Positions 7,290 through 15,053 of a DNA stretch of 34,220 bases are shown in pieces (within the stretch, counting starts at the first letter, position 1; each line of letters opens with the position of its first letter). Below the pieces are notes generated by a model. That model was not told the DNA's origin. It made no database searches and worked only from the letters and a program-made list of their open reading frames with translations. Source of the DNA: Corynebacterium phoceense (GTDB lineage Bacteria; Actinomycetota; Actinomycetes; Mycobacteriales; Mycobacteriaceae); the NCBI RefSeq assembly GCF_900092335.1, contig NZ_LT596208.1:908232-942451 (forward strand), given 5' to 3'. The position numbers and the translations under genes were made by a program.

Positions 7290-8767
7290 CACGAGCGCCC
7301 CTGGCGACCCTGTCGTCCGCCGCGACCTTGACCACCTCGTCCTTGGCCACCCCTGTGGGAGTTGCCGCCGCCTTGGCCATTCTGACCGCCATTGCTGCGA
7401 CGTGTGGAACGACGGCGCGAGCCAGAACGTGAGCCGCCTGCGGAGTCCTCGCGTGCGCCGCCGTTCGAGGACTTTCCGCGACGTGAGCGGGACCTGCGGC
7501 CCTCGCCCGACGACTTCGGTGCGCCTGACTTCTTCGCCGAGGACTGGCCGCCCTGCACGGCCTGGCCCGGAGGCGGCAACGGAGCGCCGGTAGGCTTGCG
7601 CGCCCCCGTGATGCGGACGAGCTCGGGGTCGAGGGCGGGCGAGGGGGCATCGGCAAGCTCGAGCTTGCGGGCCTCGACGCCGGCCTTCTTCAGCAGCGCG
7701 GCGACCTCGTCGCGCTGCTGGTCCATGACGAGAGTGAGCACGGTGCCGGAGTGGCCACCGCGGGCCGTACGTCCCGCACGGTGGAGGTAAGCCTTGTGTT
7801 CCGCGGGCGGATCGACGTGGACGACGAGCGAGACATCGTCGATGTCGATGCCGCGAGCAGCGATATCGGTGGCGACGAGGACCGGCACGGAGCCGTCGCC
7901 AAAGCCCTCGATGGCGCGGGTGCGTGCACCCTGACCCTTATCACCGTGCAGCGGCATCGCGTTGATGCCGGCGCGACGCAGTTTCTTCGCCTGGCGATCG
8001 ACGCCGTGCTTGGTGCGCATAAACATGATGGTCTTGCCCTCGCGTGCGCCGAGGGTGAGCACGACGTCGTTGCGGGTGTCGCGGTCGCCGACGAAGGCGA
8101 CGAAGTGCTCCATGGTGCCCACGGCGGCCTCGACCGGCGCGGTGGAGTGCGTCACCGGGTTGTGCATGTACTGCTTGACCAGCTTGTTGACGTTGCCATC
8201 AAGCGTGGCGGAGAAGAGCAGGCGCTGGCCAGTGTTCGACGTGAGGTCGAGGAGCTTGCGCACCTGAGGTAGGAAGCCCATGTCAGCCATGTGGTCGGCC
8301 TCGTCGAGGGCTGTGATCTGCACGTCGGCGAGGGAGAGCTTCTTCTGGTTGATGAGGTCCTGTGCGCGGCCTGGGGTGGCGACGAGGATGTCGACGGGGC
8401 GGGCGAGTGCGCGGATGTGGTGGTTGATGTTGACGCCGCCGACGACGGCGAGGGTGCGCAGGCCCAGCGCATTAGCGGGCTCGTCGAGGCGTTCCTGGAT
8501 TTGGATGGCGAGCTCGCGGGTGGGCGCGAGGATGAGGCCGCGCGGGCGCTGTGGCTTGGACGCGCCGGAGTCCGCCAGGCGGGTGATGATGGGCAGACCA
8601 AAAGTAAAGGTCTTGCCGGAGCCCGTGGGGCCGCGGCCGAGGACGTCCTTGCCCGCGAGCGCGTCCGGAATGGCGGCTTCTTGGATGGGGAAGGGGGACT
8701 CGATCCCTTGGCGGGAGAGGATGTAAACGATGTCGCGAGGCAGGCCAAGATCGGCGAAAGTAGTCAT
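7289..8767 (-). CDS. DEAD-box ATP-dependent RNA helicase
   Basis: Cytoplasmic RNA helicase of 492 aa, RhlE-like. Motifs in order: Q motif (F4, Q29), motif I GPTGSGKT (46-53), PTRELA (82-87), TPGR (131-134), DEAD (155-158), SAT (186-188), ATDIAARGIDI and HRAGRTARG in the second RecA-like domain. From about residue 400 the tail is disordered and basic, full of RS, RRGK, GGQGRGG and GRQGRQGR, typical of RNA-binding extensions in actinobacterial helicases. It heads a three-gene minus-strand group and overlaps the next gene by one base. Upstream, TAGACT lies 9 nt before the ATG, so the leader is short or absent. Confidence 0.93.
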   Translation of the reverse strand: MTTFADLGLPRDIVYILSRQGIESPFPIQEAAIPDALAGKDVLGRGPTGSGKTFTFGLPIITRLADSGASKPQRPRGLILAPTRELAIQIQERLDEPANALGLRTLAVVGGVNINHHIRALARPVDILVATPGRAQDLINQKKLSLADVQITALDEADHMADMGFLPQVRKLLDLTSNTGQRLLFSATLDGNVNKLVKQYMHNPVTHSTAPVEAAVGTMEHFVAFVGDRDTRNDVVLTLGAREGKTIMFMRTKHGVDRQAKKLRRAGINAMPLHGDKGQGARTRAIEGFGDGSVPVLVATDIAARGIDIDDVSLVVHVDPPAEHKAYLHRAGRTARGGHSGTVLTLVMDQQRDEVAALLKKAGVEARKLELADAPSPALDPELVRITGARKPTGAPLPPPGQAVQGGQSSAKKSGAPKSSGEGRRSRSRRGKSSNGGAREDSAGGSRSGSRRRSTRRSNGGQNGQGGGNSHRGGQGRGGQGRGGRQGRQGRS

Positions 8768-9102
8768 TGTTTATCCAGTCTATAGCCGGGATGGATGAAA
8801 ACACGGATCGCCGGTGAAATGGGTGTTTTATTCGCTTTTGTGACCGTGACGTGAGAAATCCCATAGGCGTGAGGGACTGCTTGGTTAGAAGATATCCACA
8901 AGAGGTTATAACCTAAAGGGGTACGGCGCGAAAGCCCAGAGGACAAGGGCGCGACTATATGGCATGCATGGGCGAGTATTCGCCAAAGTGGGCCTATGAG
9001 GTGGTCCCGCGGGGGGCTGGCGCGCATCACCCCGTGGGAGTTCCTGCGGCCGCCGGGGCATGTGTGGCACCGTGCGGTGAGAGCACTAAAGGAGTGAGAC
9101 GA
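8768..9102. promoter_or_regulatory. Divergent promoter region, helicase / DASS transporter
   Basis: 335 bases without a convincing gene. It holds a perfect 12-bp palindrome AGGTTATAACCT at 8903-8914, whose centre TATAAC (8907-8912) could be a + strand -10 with TTAGAA at 8885-8890 (16-nt spacer). An operator overlapping the promoter is therefore likely. Downstream is a leader of up to about 180 nt that holds a small hairpin, GGCGA-GTAT-TCGCC at 8971-8984. No riboswitch class was recognised. ATATCCACA at 8892-8900 resembles a DnaA box (8/9). Confidence 0.4.
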
Positions 9103-10638
9103 ATGTCTCAAGAAAACACGTCAGGCGGCGCCGCTGCCGTGCACGAAAAGCGAGCGGACAGCGCAGCAGCCCCTGTGAAGAAGCGTGCGTTCGATATTAA
9201 CGCGGCCTGGTTCTTCGTCGCTGTCGCGGCGTTGGTCACCGTGCTTGTGCTTCCCATCGAGTCCTTGAACCAGCCGGGTCAAGTGGCCTTGGCGATGCTT
9301 GCGTTCGCTGTCATCATGTGGGTGACGGAAGCCGTGTCGTATCCGGTGAGTGCCCTCCTTATCGTGGGCCTTATTTCGGTGATCCTGGGACTCACGCCCG
9401 ATCCTGAAAATCCCGGTGAGATCATCGGTACCTCGAAGGCGCTCGGCGTGGCCATGGACGGCTTTTCGTCCTCGGCGGTCGCGCTCGTCGCGGCGGCGCT
9501 TATCCTTGCCGGTGCCATGCAGGTCACGGGCTTGCACAAGCGCATTGCGCTCGTCGTGCTCAAAGTAGCGGGGGAGAAGACGTCGCATATCGTGGCCGGC
9601 GCCATCGTCATCGCCATTATCCTGGCTTTCTTCGTACCGTCCGCAACTGCGCGTGCTGGTGCAGTGGTCCCGATTCTGCTGGGCATGGTCGCGGCCTTCG
9701 GCTTGTCGAATAATTCGAAGCTTGGTGCGCTCCTGGTCATCACTGCGGCGCAGGCCGTGTCCATCTGGAACGTGGGCATTAAGACCGCAGCTGCGCAGAA
9801 TCTCGTAGCGGTTGGCTTCATTGAAAAGCAGATGGACCAGTCCGTGAGCTGGGGCCAGTGGTTCCTCTGGGCCGCACCGTGGTCAGTGCTCATGTCCGTT
9901 GCGTTGTACTTCATCATGCGCGCAGTTATCAAGCCCGAGACCGACCGGATTGAGGGTGGCAAAGAACTCGTCGCCAAGCAGCTTCGTGACTTGGGTCCCA
10001 TGTCCGGTGCTGAGAAACGACTCGTGGTCATCTCCGTTCTGCTGCTGTGCTTCTGGGCGACGGAGGATCTTCTCCACCCGATCAGCTCCGCTGTCGTCAC
10101 AGCCGTGGCTGTGGCCATCATGCTGCTTCCGGGCGTGGGCGTATTTACCTGGAAGGAAGCTCAGGCCAAGGTGAGCTGGGGTACGCTCATCGTCTTCGCC
10201 ATCGGTATCTCGCTCGGCTCCTTCCTTTTGGACACGGGTGCTGCGACCTGGCTGTCGGAGAAGACTTTCGGTCTCATGGGCCTTGACTCCCTGCCCATCC
10301 TCGCAACGATTGCGCTCGTGGCACTGTTCAATATCTTCATCCACCTAGGCTTCGCGTCCGCGACCTCGTTGGCTTCGGCCCTTATCCCGGTCTTCATTGC
10401 GCTCGCCTCGACGCTGTCTCTGCCCAACGACGGCATTGGCTTCGTCGTCATCCAGCAGTTCGTTATCTGCTTCGGCTTCCTGCTGCCGGTTTCCGCACCG
10501 CAGAACATGCTGGCCTACGGTACCGGCGCGTTTTCCACCAAGCAGTTCCTCAAGACGGGTGTTCCGCTCACCATCGTGGGCTACCTGCTTGTGCTTCTCT
10601 TCTCCGCGACGTACTGGAAGTGGATGGGCTTGGTTTAA
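9103..10638 (+). CDS. DASS-family (divalent anion:Na+ symporter) transporter
   Basis: Inner-membrane carrier of 511 aa with 11-13 hydrophobic helices after a hydrophilic N-terminus (about 1-32). The family takes up C4-dicarboxylates, citrate or related anions. Family signatures are WVTEAVSYPVSALLIVG, GFSSSAVALVAAALILAGAM and the C-terminal VSAPQNMLAYGTGAFSTKQFLKTG. The two repeat signatures that normally read Ser-Asn-Thr are Ser-Ala-Thr here (PSATARAG, Ser180; and FASATSLA), which touches the Na+ site. The start at 9103 was taken because AAAGGAG (9088-9094) precedes it; the frame is open from 8959 but has no SD. The substrate cannot be told. It is a single gene followed by a bidirectional terminator. 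Confidence 0.85.
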   Translation: MSQENTSGGAAAVHEKRADSAAAPVKKRAFDINAAWFFVAVAALVTVLVLPIESLNQPGQVALAMLAFAVIMWVTEAVSYPVSALLIVGLISVILGLTPDPENPGEIIGTSKALGVAMDGFSSSAVALVAAALILAGAMQVTGLHKRIALVVLKVAGEKTSHIVAGAIVIAIILAFFVPSATARAGAVVPILLGMVAAFGLSNNSKLGALLVITAAQAVSIWNVGIKTAAAQNLVAVGFIEKQMDQSVSWGQWFLWAAPWSVLMSVALYFIMRAVIKPETDRIEGGKELVAKQLRDLGPMSGAEKRLVVISVLLLCFWATEDLLHPISSAVVTAVAVAIMLLPGVGVFTWKEAQAKVSWGTLIVFAIGISLGSFLLDTGAATWLSEKTFGLMGLDSLPILATIALVALFNIFIHLGFASATSLASALIPVFIALASTLSLPNDGIGFVVIQQFVICFGFLLPVSAPQNMLAYGTGAFSTKQFLKTGVPLTIVGYLLVLLFSATYWKWMGLV

Positions 10639-10671
10639 GCCACTTTCTAGCAGTGGATCGCGGACACAGGA

Positions 10672-10712
10672 AACGCCCCAGCCGCCTCATTGAAAGAGGT
10701 GGTCGGGGCGTT
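10672..10712. terminator. Bidirectional terminator between the DASS gene and gnd
   Basis: A 17-bp stem with a few mismatches, 10672-10688 (AACGCCCC...) pairing with 10696-10712 (...GGGGCGTT). It lies between convergent genes and gives an A/T tract on either side. Confidence 0.75.
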
Positions 10713-10749
10713 GGCCTGTGCGCTGGTTGCGCCTAGGCGGTTAGTAGGC

Positions 10750-12204
10750 TTAGGCGTCGGTCTGCGTCAGGGAGCGGTCCGTGGACCACTCGATGTGGAA
10801 CGTGCCTTCACGGTCCGTGCGCTTGAAGGTGTGGGCACCGAAGAAGTCGCGCTGGCCCTGGATGAGGGCGGCGGGCAGGCGCTCGGCGCGCAGGGAATCG
10901 TAGTAGGACAGCGACGAGGCGAACACCGGCACCGGCAGGCCCATGTGCGTGGCAGCAGCGACTACGCGGCGCCAGGGCTGAATGAGGTCCTCCAGCTCGC
11001 CCTTGAAGTACGGGTCGAGAATGAGGGCCGGAAGCTCCGGGTTGGTGTCGTAGGCCTCGCGGATGCGGTTCAAGAACTTCGCGCGGATGATGCAGCCGCC
11101 ACGCCAGATGGTGGCGAGATCGCGCGGGTCGACGTCCCAGCCGTACTGGTCTGAGCCAGCCTTGATTTCGTCGAAGCCCTGGGAGTAGGCGATGAGCTTG
11201 GAAGCATAGAGAGCGCGGCGTACGTCCTCAACGAACTCGTCCGGGTCGACTCCGCCGTCGTCGATGATGCCCGCGGGCAGGCCGCCTTCCTGAGCGGCGG
11301 CGCGCTGCGCGGTGGCGGAGGAGAGGCCACGGGCGAAGACGGCCTCGGCGATGGCGGTAACCGGGGTGCCCAGCTCCAGGCCGTTGATGGCGGTCCAACG
11401 GCCCGTGCCCTTCTGGCCCGCGGCGTCGAGGATGACGTCGACGAGCGGGGCGCCGGTGGCCGGATCCTTCTGTGCGAGAACCTCAGCGGTGATTTCGATG
11501 AGGTAGGAGTCGAGGTCACCCTGGTTCCACTCGCGGAAGATGTCCGCGATGGCGGCGGGCTCAAGGTTCAAACCGTAGCGCAGGAGCTGGTAGGCCTCGC
11601 CGATAACCTGCATGTCTGCGTACTCGATGCCGTTGTGGACCATCTTCACGAAGTGGCCGGCACCGTCGGGTCCGATGTGGGTCACGCACGGGGTGCCATC
11701 CACGTTCGCGGCGATGGACTCGAGGATGGGGCCGAGGGTCTCCCAGGACTCCTTCGGGCCGCCCGGCATGATGGACGGGCCGTTGAGCGCGCCCTCCTCG
11801 CCGCCGGAGATGCCGGCGCCGACGAAGTGGCGGCCCTTGGCGGCGACTTCCTTCTCACGACGGATGGTGTCCGTGTAGAGCGAGTTGCCGCCGTCGATGA
11901 TGATGTCGCCCTCGTCCATGGCCTCGACGAGCTGGCTGATGACGGCATCGGTGGCCTTGCCAGCCTGGACCATGATGATGGCCTTGCGCGGGCGCTCGAG
12001 GGACGCAACGAAGTCTTCGATGGTCTCGGAAGGGATGAACGAGCCCTCATCACCGTGGTCCGCGATGAGTGCGCGGGTCTTTTCCGGGCTGCGGTTGTAC
12101 ACGGCGACGGTGTTGCCGTTGTGTGCAAAGTTTCGTGCCAGGTTGGAGCCCATCACGGCCAGGCCCACAACGCCGATCGATGCGAGATTCTTCGTTTCAG
12201 TCAT
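10750..12204 (-). CDS. gnd: 6-phosphogluconate dehydrogenase, decarboxylating
   Basis: Oxidative pentose-phosphate enzyme: 6-phosphogluconate + NADP+ gives ribulose 5-phosphate + CO2 + NADPH. It is cytoplasmic, 484 aa, the full length for the long-chain type. The Rossmann motif GVVGLAVMGSNLARN (11-25) is followed by NRSPEKT. Substrate-binding motifs GAGISGGEEGALNGPS and the catalytic-lysine stretch GHFVKMVHNGIEY are intact. The C-terminal all-helical domain ends with the substrate-reaching tail GTFHIEWS. The ATG is preceded by TAGGAT and then 7 nt with no SD, so the mRNA is probably leaderless. It is convergent with the DASS gene and divergent from the thioesterase. Confidence 0.97.
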   Translation of the reverse strand: MTETKNLASIGVVGLAVMGSNLARNFAHNGNTVAVYNRSPEKTRALIADHGDEGSFIPSETIEDFVASLERPRKAIIMVQAGKATDAVISQLVEAMDEGDIIIDGGNSLYTDTIRREKEVAAKGRHFVGAGISGGEEGALNGPSIMPGGPKESWETLGPILESIAANVDGTPCVTHIGPDGAGHFVKMVHNGIEYADMQVIGEAYQLLRYGLNLEPAAIADIFREWNQGDLDSYLIEITAEVLAQKDPATGAPLVDVILDAAGQKGTGRWTAINGLELGTPVTAIAEAVFARGLSSATAQRAAAQEGGLPAGIIDDGGVDPDEFVEDVRRALYASKLIAYSQGFDEIKAGSDQYGWDVDPRDLATIWRGGCIIRAKFLNRIREAYDTNPELPALILDPYFKGELEDLIQPWRRVVAAATHMGLPVPVFASSLSYYDSLRAERLPAALIQGQRDFFGAHTFKRTDREGTFHIEWSTDRSLTQTDA

Positions 12205-12211
12205 GGGGTCT

Positions 12212-12217
12212 ATCCTA
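12212..12217 (-). promoter_or_regulatory. -10 element of gnd, leaderless configuration
   Basis: TAGGAT on the minus strand, then AGACCCC (7 nt), then the gnd ATG at 12204. There is no SD, so transcription should begin at or within a base or two of the ATG. Confidence 0.6.
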
Positions 12218-12366
12218 CGTCACCGAGCGGTGCCGATGCCCGTCTGCGTGGGATTGTGTGGTGAATATCTGTAGTGGCTGCGTGCGTGCTGTCGTAGGAG
12301 TGTGTGGAGTCGCGGGCGGGGAGCCCGTTGCCAGCCACAGTGGGCGAGGTCGGGCAGGTTGGGCGC

Positions 12367-12372
12367 TAAGCT
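12367..12372 (+). promoter_or_regulatory. -10 element of the thioesterase gene, probably leaderless
   Basis: TAAGCT, then 8 nt, then ATG 12381. No SD precedes the start codon. Confidence 0.45.
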
Positions 12373-12380
12373 TGACGCTT

Positions 12381-12866
12381 ATGACACGCCACCACACCAA
12401 CCAGGACTCCTCGGCCGACGCGCGCCAGGACTTGCTCAACCGACTCATTGTTACGGCCGCGCAGCGCCCACTCACGCAGGAGGAACTCGCGGAGCTCAAT
12501 GAGTCGAATACCGGTTTCGATGCCCAGGTCGGCATTCTTTATACGCACCTTTCCCGCGGCGAGGTCCGCGGCGTCATTCATGCGGGGCCGCAGCACCATC
12601 AGCCGTGGGGGCTCGTCAACGGCGGCGTGTACGCTTCTTTTGCGGAGTCGCTTGGGTCCATCGCCGGCGTCATCGTGGCCGGCGGACCCGTGGTGGGCGT
12701 GAACAACTCGACCGACTTCATCCGCTCGGTTGAACAAGGGCCGATCGAGGGCGTGGCGCGCCCGCTGCAGACAGGACGTCGGACCCAGCTGTGGGAAGCC
12801 GAGATGTCGCACGGCGGAGAGCTCGTGGCGAAGTCGACGCTGCGCACCATCGTTGTGGGCGCGTAG
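12381..12866 (+). CDS. PaaI-family hotdog thioesterase
   Basis: Cytoplasmic hotdog-fold acyl-CoA thioesterase of 161 aa. The signature VNGGVYASFAESLGSIAG (central helix with the active-site Asn-Gly-Gly in place of His-Gly-Gly, and the catalytic acidic residue in the helix) matches the PaaI/YbgC-like uncharacterised thioesterase type. The tail, GRRTQLWEAEMSHGGELVAKSTLR, is also typical. The substrate is unknown. The open frame extends far upstream of 12381, but ATG 12381 begins the recognisable protein and sits 8 nt after a -10 element with no SD. It is divergent from gnd, with gnd-thioesterase adjacency conserved in corynebacteria as I recall. Confidence 0.85.
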   Translation: MTRHHTNQDSSADARQDLLNRLIVTAAQRPLTQEELAELNESNTGFDAQVGILYTHLSRGEVRGVIHAGPQHHQPWGLVNGGVYASFAESLGSIAGVIVAGGPVVGVNNSTDFIRSVEQGPIEGVARPLQTGRRTQLWEAEMSHGGELVAKSTLRTIVVGA

Positions 12867-12887
12867 TCGCTGGGGGAGTTGGGCGGC

Positions 12888-13961
12888 TTAGAGCCACTTA
12901 TTCTTGCGGAACCAGAACCACAGCACGGCGACGACGAGCACCATGAGGAAGACGGCGAAGGGGTAGCCCCACGCCCAGTGGAGCTCCGGCATCTTGTCGA
13001 AGTTCATGCCGTAGACGCCAGCGATCATGGTGGGTGCGGCCCACATGCCAACGATGGCGGAGATGGTGCGCATATCGGCGTTTTGCTGCATGGAGACCTT
13101 GGCAACGGAGGCATCGATAAGCGAGGTAAGGCGCTCGTCGAAGTGTGCGACCTCGTCCTTGACCACGAGCTCGTGATCGTTGACGTCGCGCAGGTAGGAG
13201 CGCAGCTGCTTTGAGATGAGGTCCTTGTGGTTGCTGATCATGGCGCTCAATGCGTCGGAGAGCGGTGCGATGGCGTGCTTCATCTCGAGGACCTCGCGCT
13301 TGAACATGTAGATACGGTCGATCTCAAAGTTGGAGCCGGGCGTAAAGACCATCTCTTCGAGTTCGTCGACCTCGATGGCCAGCAGCTTGCCAATCTCGCC
13401 ATAGCGGTCCACGAGCATATCGAGCACCTTCCACGCCATGGCGACGGGACCCAGCTCCACGAGGTCCTGGTCGTCGCCGATAGTGTAGGCAAGGTTGGGC
13501 AGCTTCGCGCGGTGGCGGACGGTGATGATGAAGTTATGGCCGATAATCATCTGCACCTCACCGGTGGAAATGATTTGGCGCTTATCGATAACCTCGTCGT
13601 GGTCGCGGTAGTTGACGGAGCGGGCGACGACGAAGAGCTGATCATCGTAGCGCTCCAGCTTGGGGCGCTGGTGTGCCTGGACGGCGTCTTCCACGATGAG
13701 TTCGTGGATGCGGAATTCCTCGGCGACGGAGGTCATCTGGTGCTCGTCCGGCTCGTGGAGACCGACCCAAATAAAGCCGCGGCCGTACTCATCCACGGTG
13801 TCCTGCGCAGTGGCAGGCGTGAATTCGCCGGGGAGGGACTCGCCGTCGACGAAGACGCGGCAGTGTTCAATGGCGCGCTCGACGGGGACACGAATGCGGG
13901 CGTGCGCAGGTGCAGGGTCCTTCGGCTTACGCGACCTGAACGGAGATGGTACTCCTGCCAT
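12888..13961 (-). CDS. corA: CorA-family Mg2+/Co2+ transporter
   Basis: Divalent-cation channel of the inner membrane, 357 aa. It has a large N-terminal cytoplasmic domain (about 1-295) and two C-terminal transmembrane helices. The signature YGMNF, followed by DKMPELHWAWGYPFAV, closes the first helix and is the selectivity-filter loop of CorA. A basic tail, WFWFRKNKWL, ends the protein. The long stalk helix is visible (VLEMKHAIAPLSDALSAMI). A strong SD GGGAGG precedes ATG 13961. Member specificity (Mg2+, Co2+, Ni2+ or Zn2+ efflux) cannot be told from the motif. It is divergent from the methyltransferase gene. Confidence 0.92.
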   Translation of the reverse strand: MAGVPSPFRSRKPKDPAPAHARIRVPVERAIEHCRVFVDGESLPGEFTPATAQDTVDEYGRGFIWVGLHEPDEHQMTSVAEEFRIHELIVEDAVQAHQRPKLERYDDQLFVVARSVNYRDHDEVIDKRQIISTGEVQMIIGHNFIITVRHRAKLPNLAYTIGDDQDLVELGPVAMAWKVLDMLVDRYGEIGKLLAIEVDELEEMVFTPGSNFEIDRIYMFKREVLEMKHAIAPLSDALSAMISNHKDLISKQLRSYLRDVNDHELVVKDEVAHFDERLTSLIDASVAKVSMQQNADMRTISAIVGMWAAPTMIAGVYGMNFDKMPELHWAWGYPFAVFLMVLVVAVLWFWFRKNKWL

Positions 13962-14090
13962 AATCTGCCTCCCTTGCGCAGTAAGGTGTGGCCGTCCGCG
14001 GCGGGGCCTGGACGGTGCGGGCTACACGCCGTGGTCAATCTGACACGGACGCACCGCAGTGCGGGCTTAATAGTAGCGCGTTTTGCGACC

Positions 14091-14096
14091 TATACT
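14091..14096 (+). promoter_or_regulatory. -10 element of the methyltransferase gene, leaderless configuration
   Basis: TATACT, then GAACGGC (7 nt), then ATG 14104. No SD. No clear -35. Confidence 0.6.
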
Positions 14097-14103
14097 GAAC
14101 GGC

Positions 14104-14709
14104 ATGCCTACCTGGAAAGAAGTCACCGCCGCTAACCCTGCACATTCCCATAATTTTGCACGCAAGTGGAAGATGCTAGAGGCGCAGGGCCAAGACATCC
14201 ACGGCGAGTCGCGCCTCATCGACGCGATGGCGGAGCGCGGTTCGCGCGTCCTCGACGCTGGCTGCGGCACCGGCCGCCTTGGCGGGCGTCTGGCGGCGCT
14301 CGGCCACGACGTGGTGGGCGTCGACGTCGACCCCATCCTCATTGAACACGCTGTGCATGACTTCCCGGAGGGGGATTGGCGTGTGGGTGACCTCTCTGAG
14401 GACGCGATCGACGAGCATGACTTTGACATCGCGGTAGCCGCTGGCAATGTGGTGGGCTTCTTCGCGCCGGACGGCCGCGAGGCCGCGTACCGCAATATCT
14501 ACAACGCGCTCAAGCCAGGCGGCCGCTTCGTCGTCGCGTTGGGTGCGGGACGCGGTTGGGAATTCGATGACATGATTGCACTCGCCGAGGCCGTGGGCTT
14601 TGTTACCGACTACACGTTCTCGTCGTGGGACCTCAAGCCCTTCGGACCCAATTCGACGTTCCTCGTGGTCGTCTTCCGTCGCCCCAACGCGAGCAGCTTG
14701 CTCGCATAG
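14104..14709 (+). CDS. Class I SAM-dependent methyltransferase
   Basis: Soluble methyltransferase of 201 aa. Motif I is VLDAGCGTGRLGGRLA (SAM-binding glycine loop), followed by VVGVDVDPILIEHA (motif II acidic residue) and DIAVAAGNVVGFFAP (motif IV region), then ALKPGGRFVVALGAG (motif VI). The N-terminal HSHNFARKWKMLEAQGQDIHGE resembles UbiE/Methyltransf_25-type small-molecule enzymes in actinobacteria. The substrate is not evident. ATG 14104 lies 7 nt after the -10 TATACT, so the transcript is likely leaderless; an in-frame start 7 codons upstream would fall before the -10. It is followed by a strong terminator. Confidence 0.87.
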   Translation: MPTWKEVTAANPAHSHNFARKWKMLEAQGQDIHGESRLIDAMAERGSRVLDAGCGTGRLGGRLAALGHDVVGVDVDPILIEHAVHDFPEGDWRVGDLSEDAIDEHDFDIAVAAGNVVGFFAPDGREAAYRNIYNALKPGGRFVVALGAGRGWEFDDMIALAEAVGFVTDYTFSSWDLKPFGPNSTFLVVVFRRPNASSLLA

Positions 14710-14720
14710 AACTGCGAGGA

Positions 14721-14771
14721 GCCCACGACGTCTAGCCCCATCGGCCTAGTCGATGGGGTTTTCGTGTGGGC
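14721..14771 (+). terminator. Terminator of the methyltransferase gene
   Basis: CCCCATCG (14736-14743) and CGATGGGG (14751-14758) form a perfect stem followed by TTTTCG. An outer pairing GCCCAC (14721-14726) / GTGGGC (14766-14771) can close it. Confidence 0.85.
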
Positions 14772-14881
14772 GCGTCGGGGCGGGAGACACCGCGGGTGAG
14801 GATGTCAGTAAGCGACGTGCCGGCGGCTTCGGGAAGCGAGGAGACGCCTATGCTAAGAGCTGCGAAGAGAGAAACTGTCAT
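14732..14881 (-). CDS. Possible small hydrophobic protein (49 aa)
   Basis: An ATG at 14881 opens a 49-residue frame that begins MTVSLFAALSIGVSSLPEAA, a hydrophobic segment like a signal peptide or single membrane helix, and ends inside the terminator of the methyltransferase gene. The frame stays open upstream to possible TTG starts (SFWGMTVSLF...). There is no convincing SD, and the second half (VSRPDAPTRKPHRLGRWG) looks like read-through of structural DNA. Low confidence; it could be a gene remnant. Confidence 0.2.
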   Translation of the reverse strand: MTVSLFAALSIGVSSLPEAAGTSLTDILTRGVSRPDAPTRKPHRLGRWG

Positions 14882-15053
14882 GCCCCAGAAGCTCAAGGCA
14901 CGCGCCAAAAGAAGCTAGGGGAACATTTTTTGTTCTGGACAACCTGCGCCGGTTTCCACATGCAGTGGGCAAAATCGGCCCAGTTATCCACAGAGAATAA
15001 TGCTTCTCAAGAGCACCTCAGTGTCACCGGCACGCTCACGCCGCCGCACGAAG
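14772..15053. other. Intergenic stretch with a perfect DnaA-box sequence
   Basis: Between the methyltransferase terminator and the convergent thiD-tenA stop. It holds TTATCCACA at 14984-14992, a perfect match to the DnaA-box consensus, and GTTTCCACA at 14952-14960 as a weaker match. A 22-codon basic frame at 14850-14918 with GAGGAG 6 nt upstream (starts MLRAAKRETVM) is possible but unsupported. Nothing else was recognised. Confidence 0.4.

Noticed and set aside
6348..8272. Long + strand frames opposite the helicase group
   Set aside because: They are mirrors of the real minus-strand genes, rich in Arg and Gly, with no motif.
8959..9102. N-terminal extension of the DASS transporter (49 codons)
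   Set aside because: No SD before 8959, a strong SD before 9103, and the extension has no membrane or signal character.
14850..14918. 22-codon basic peptide MLRAAKRETVM... with GAGGAG upstream
   Set aside because: Too short to separate from chance; no conservation can be shown and the opposite strand is equally open.
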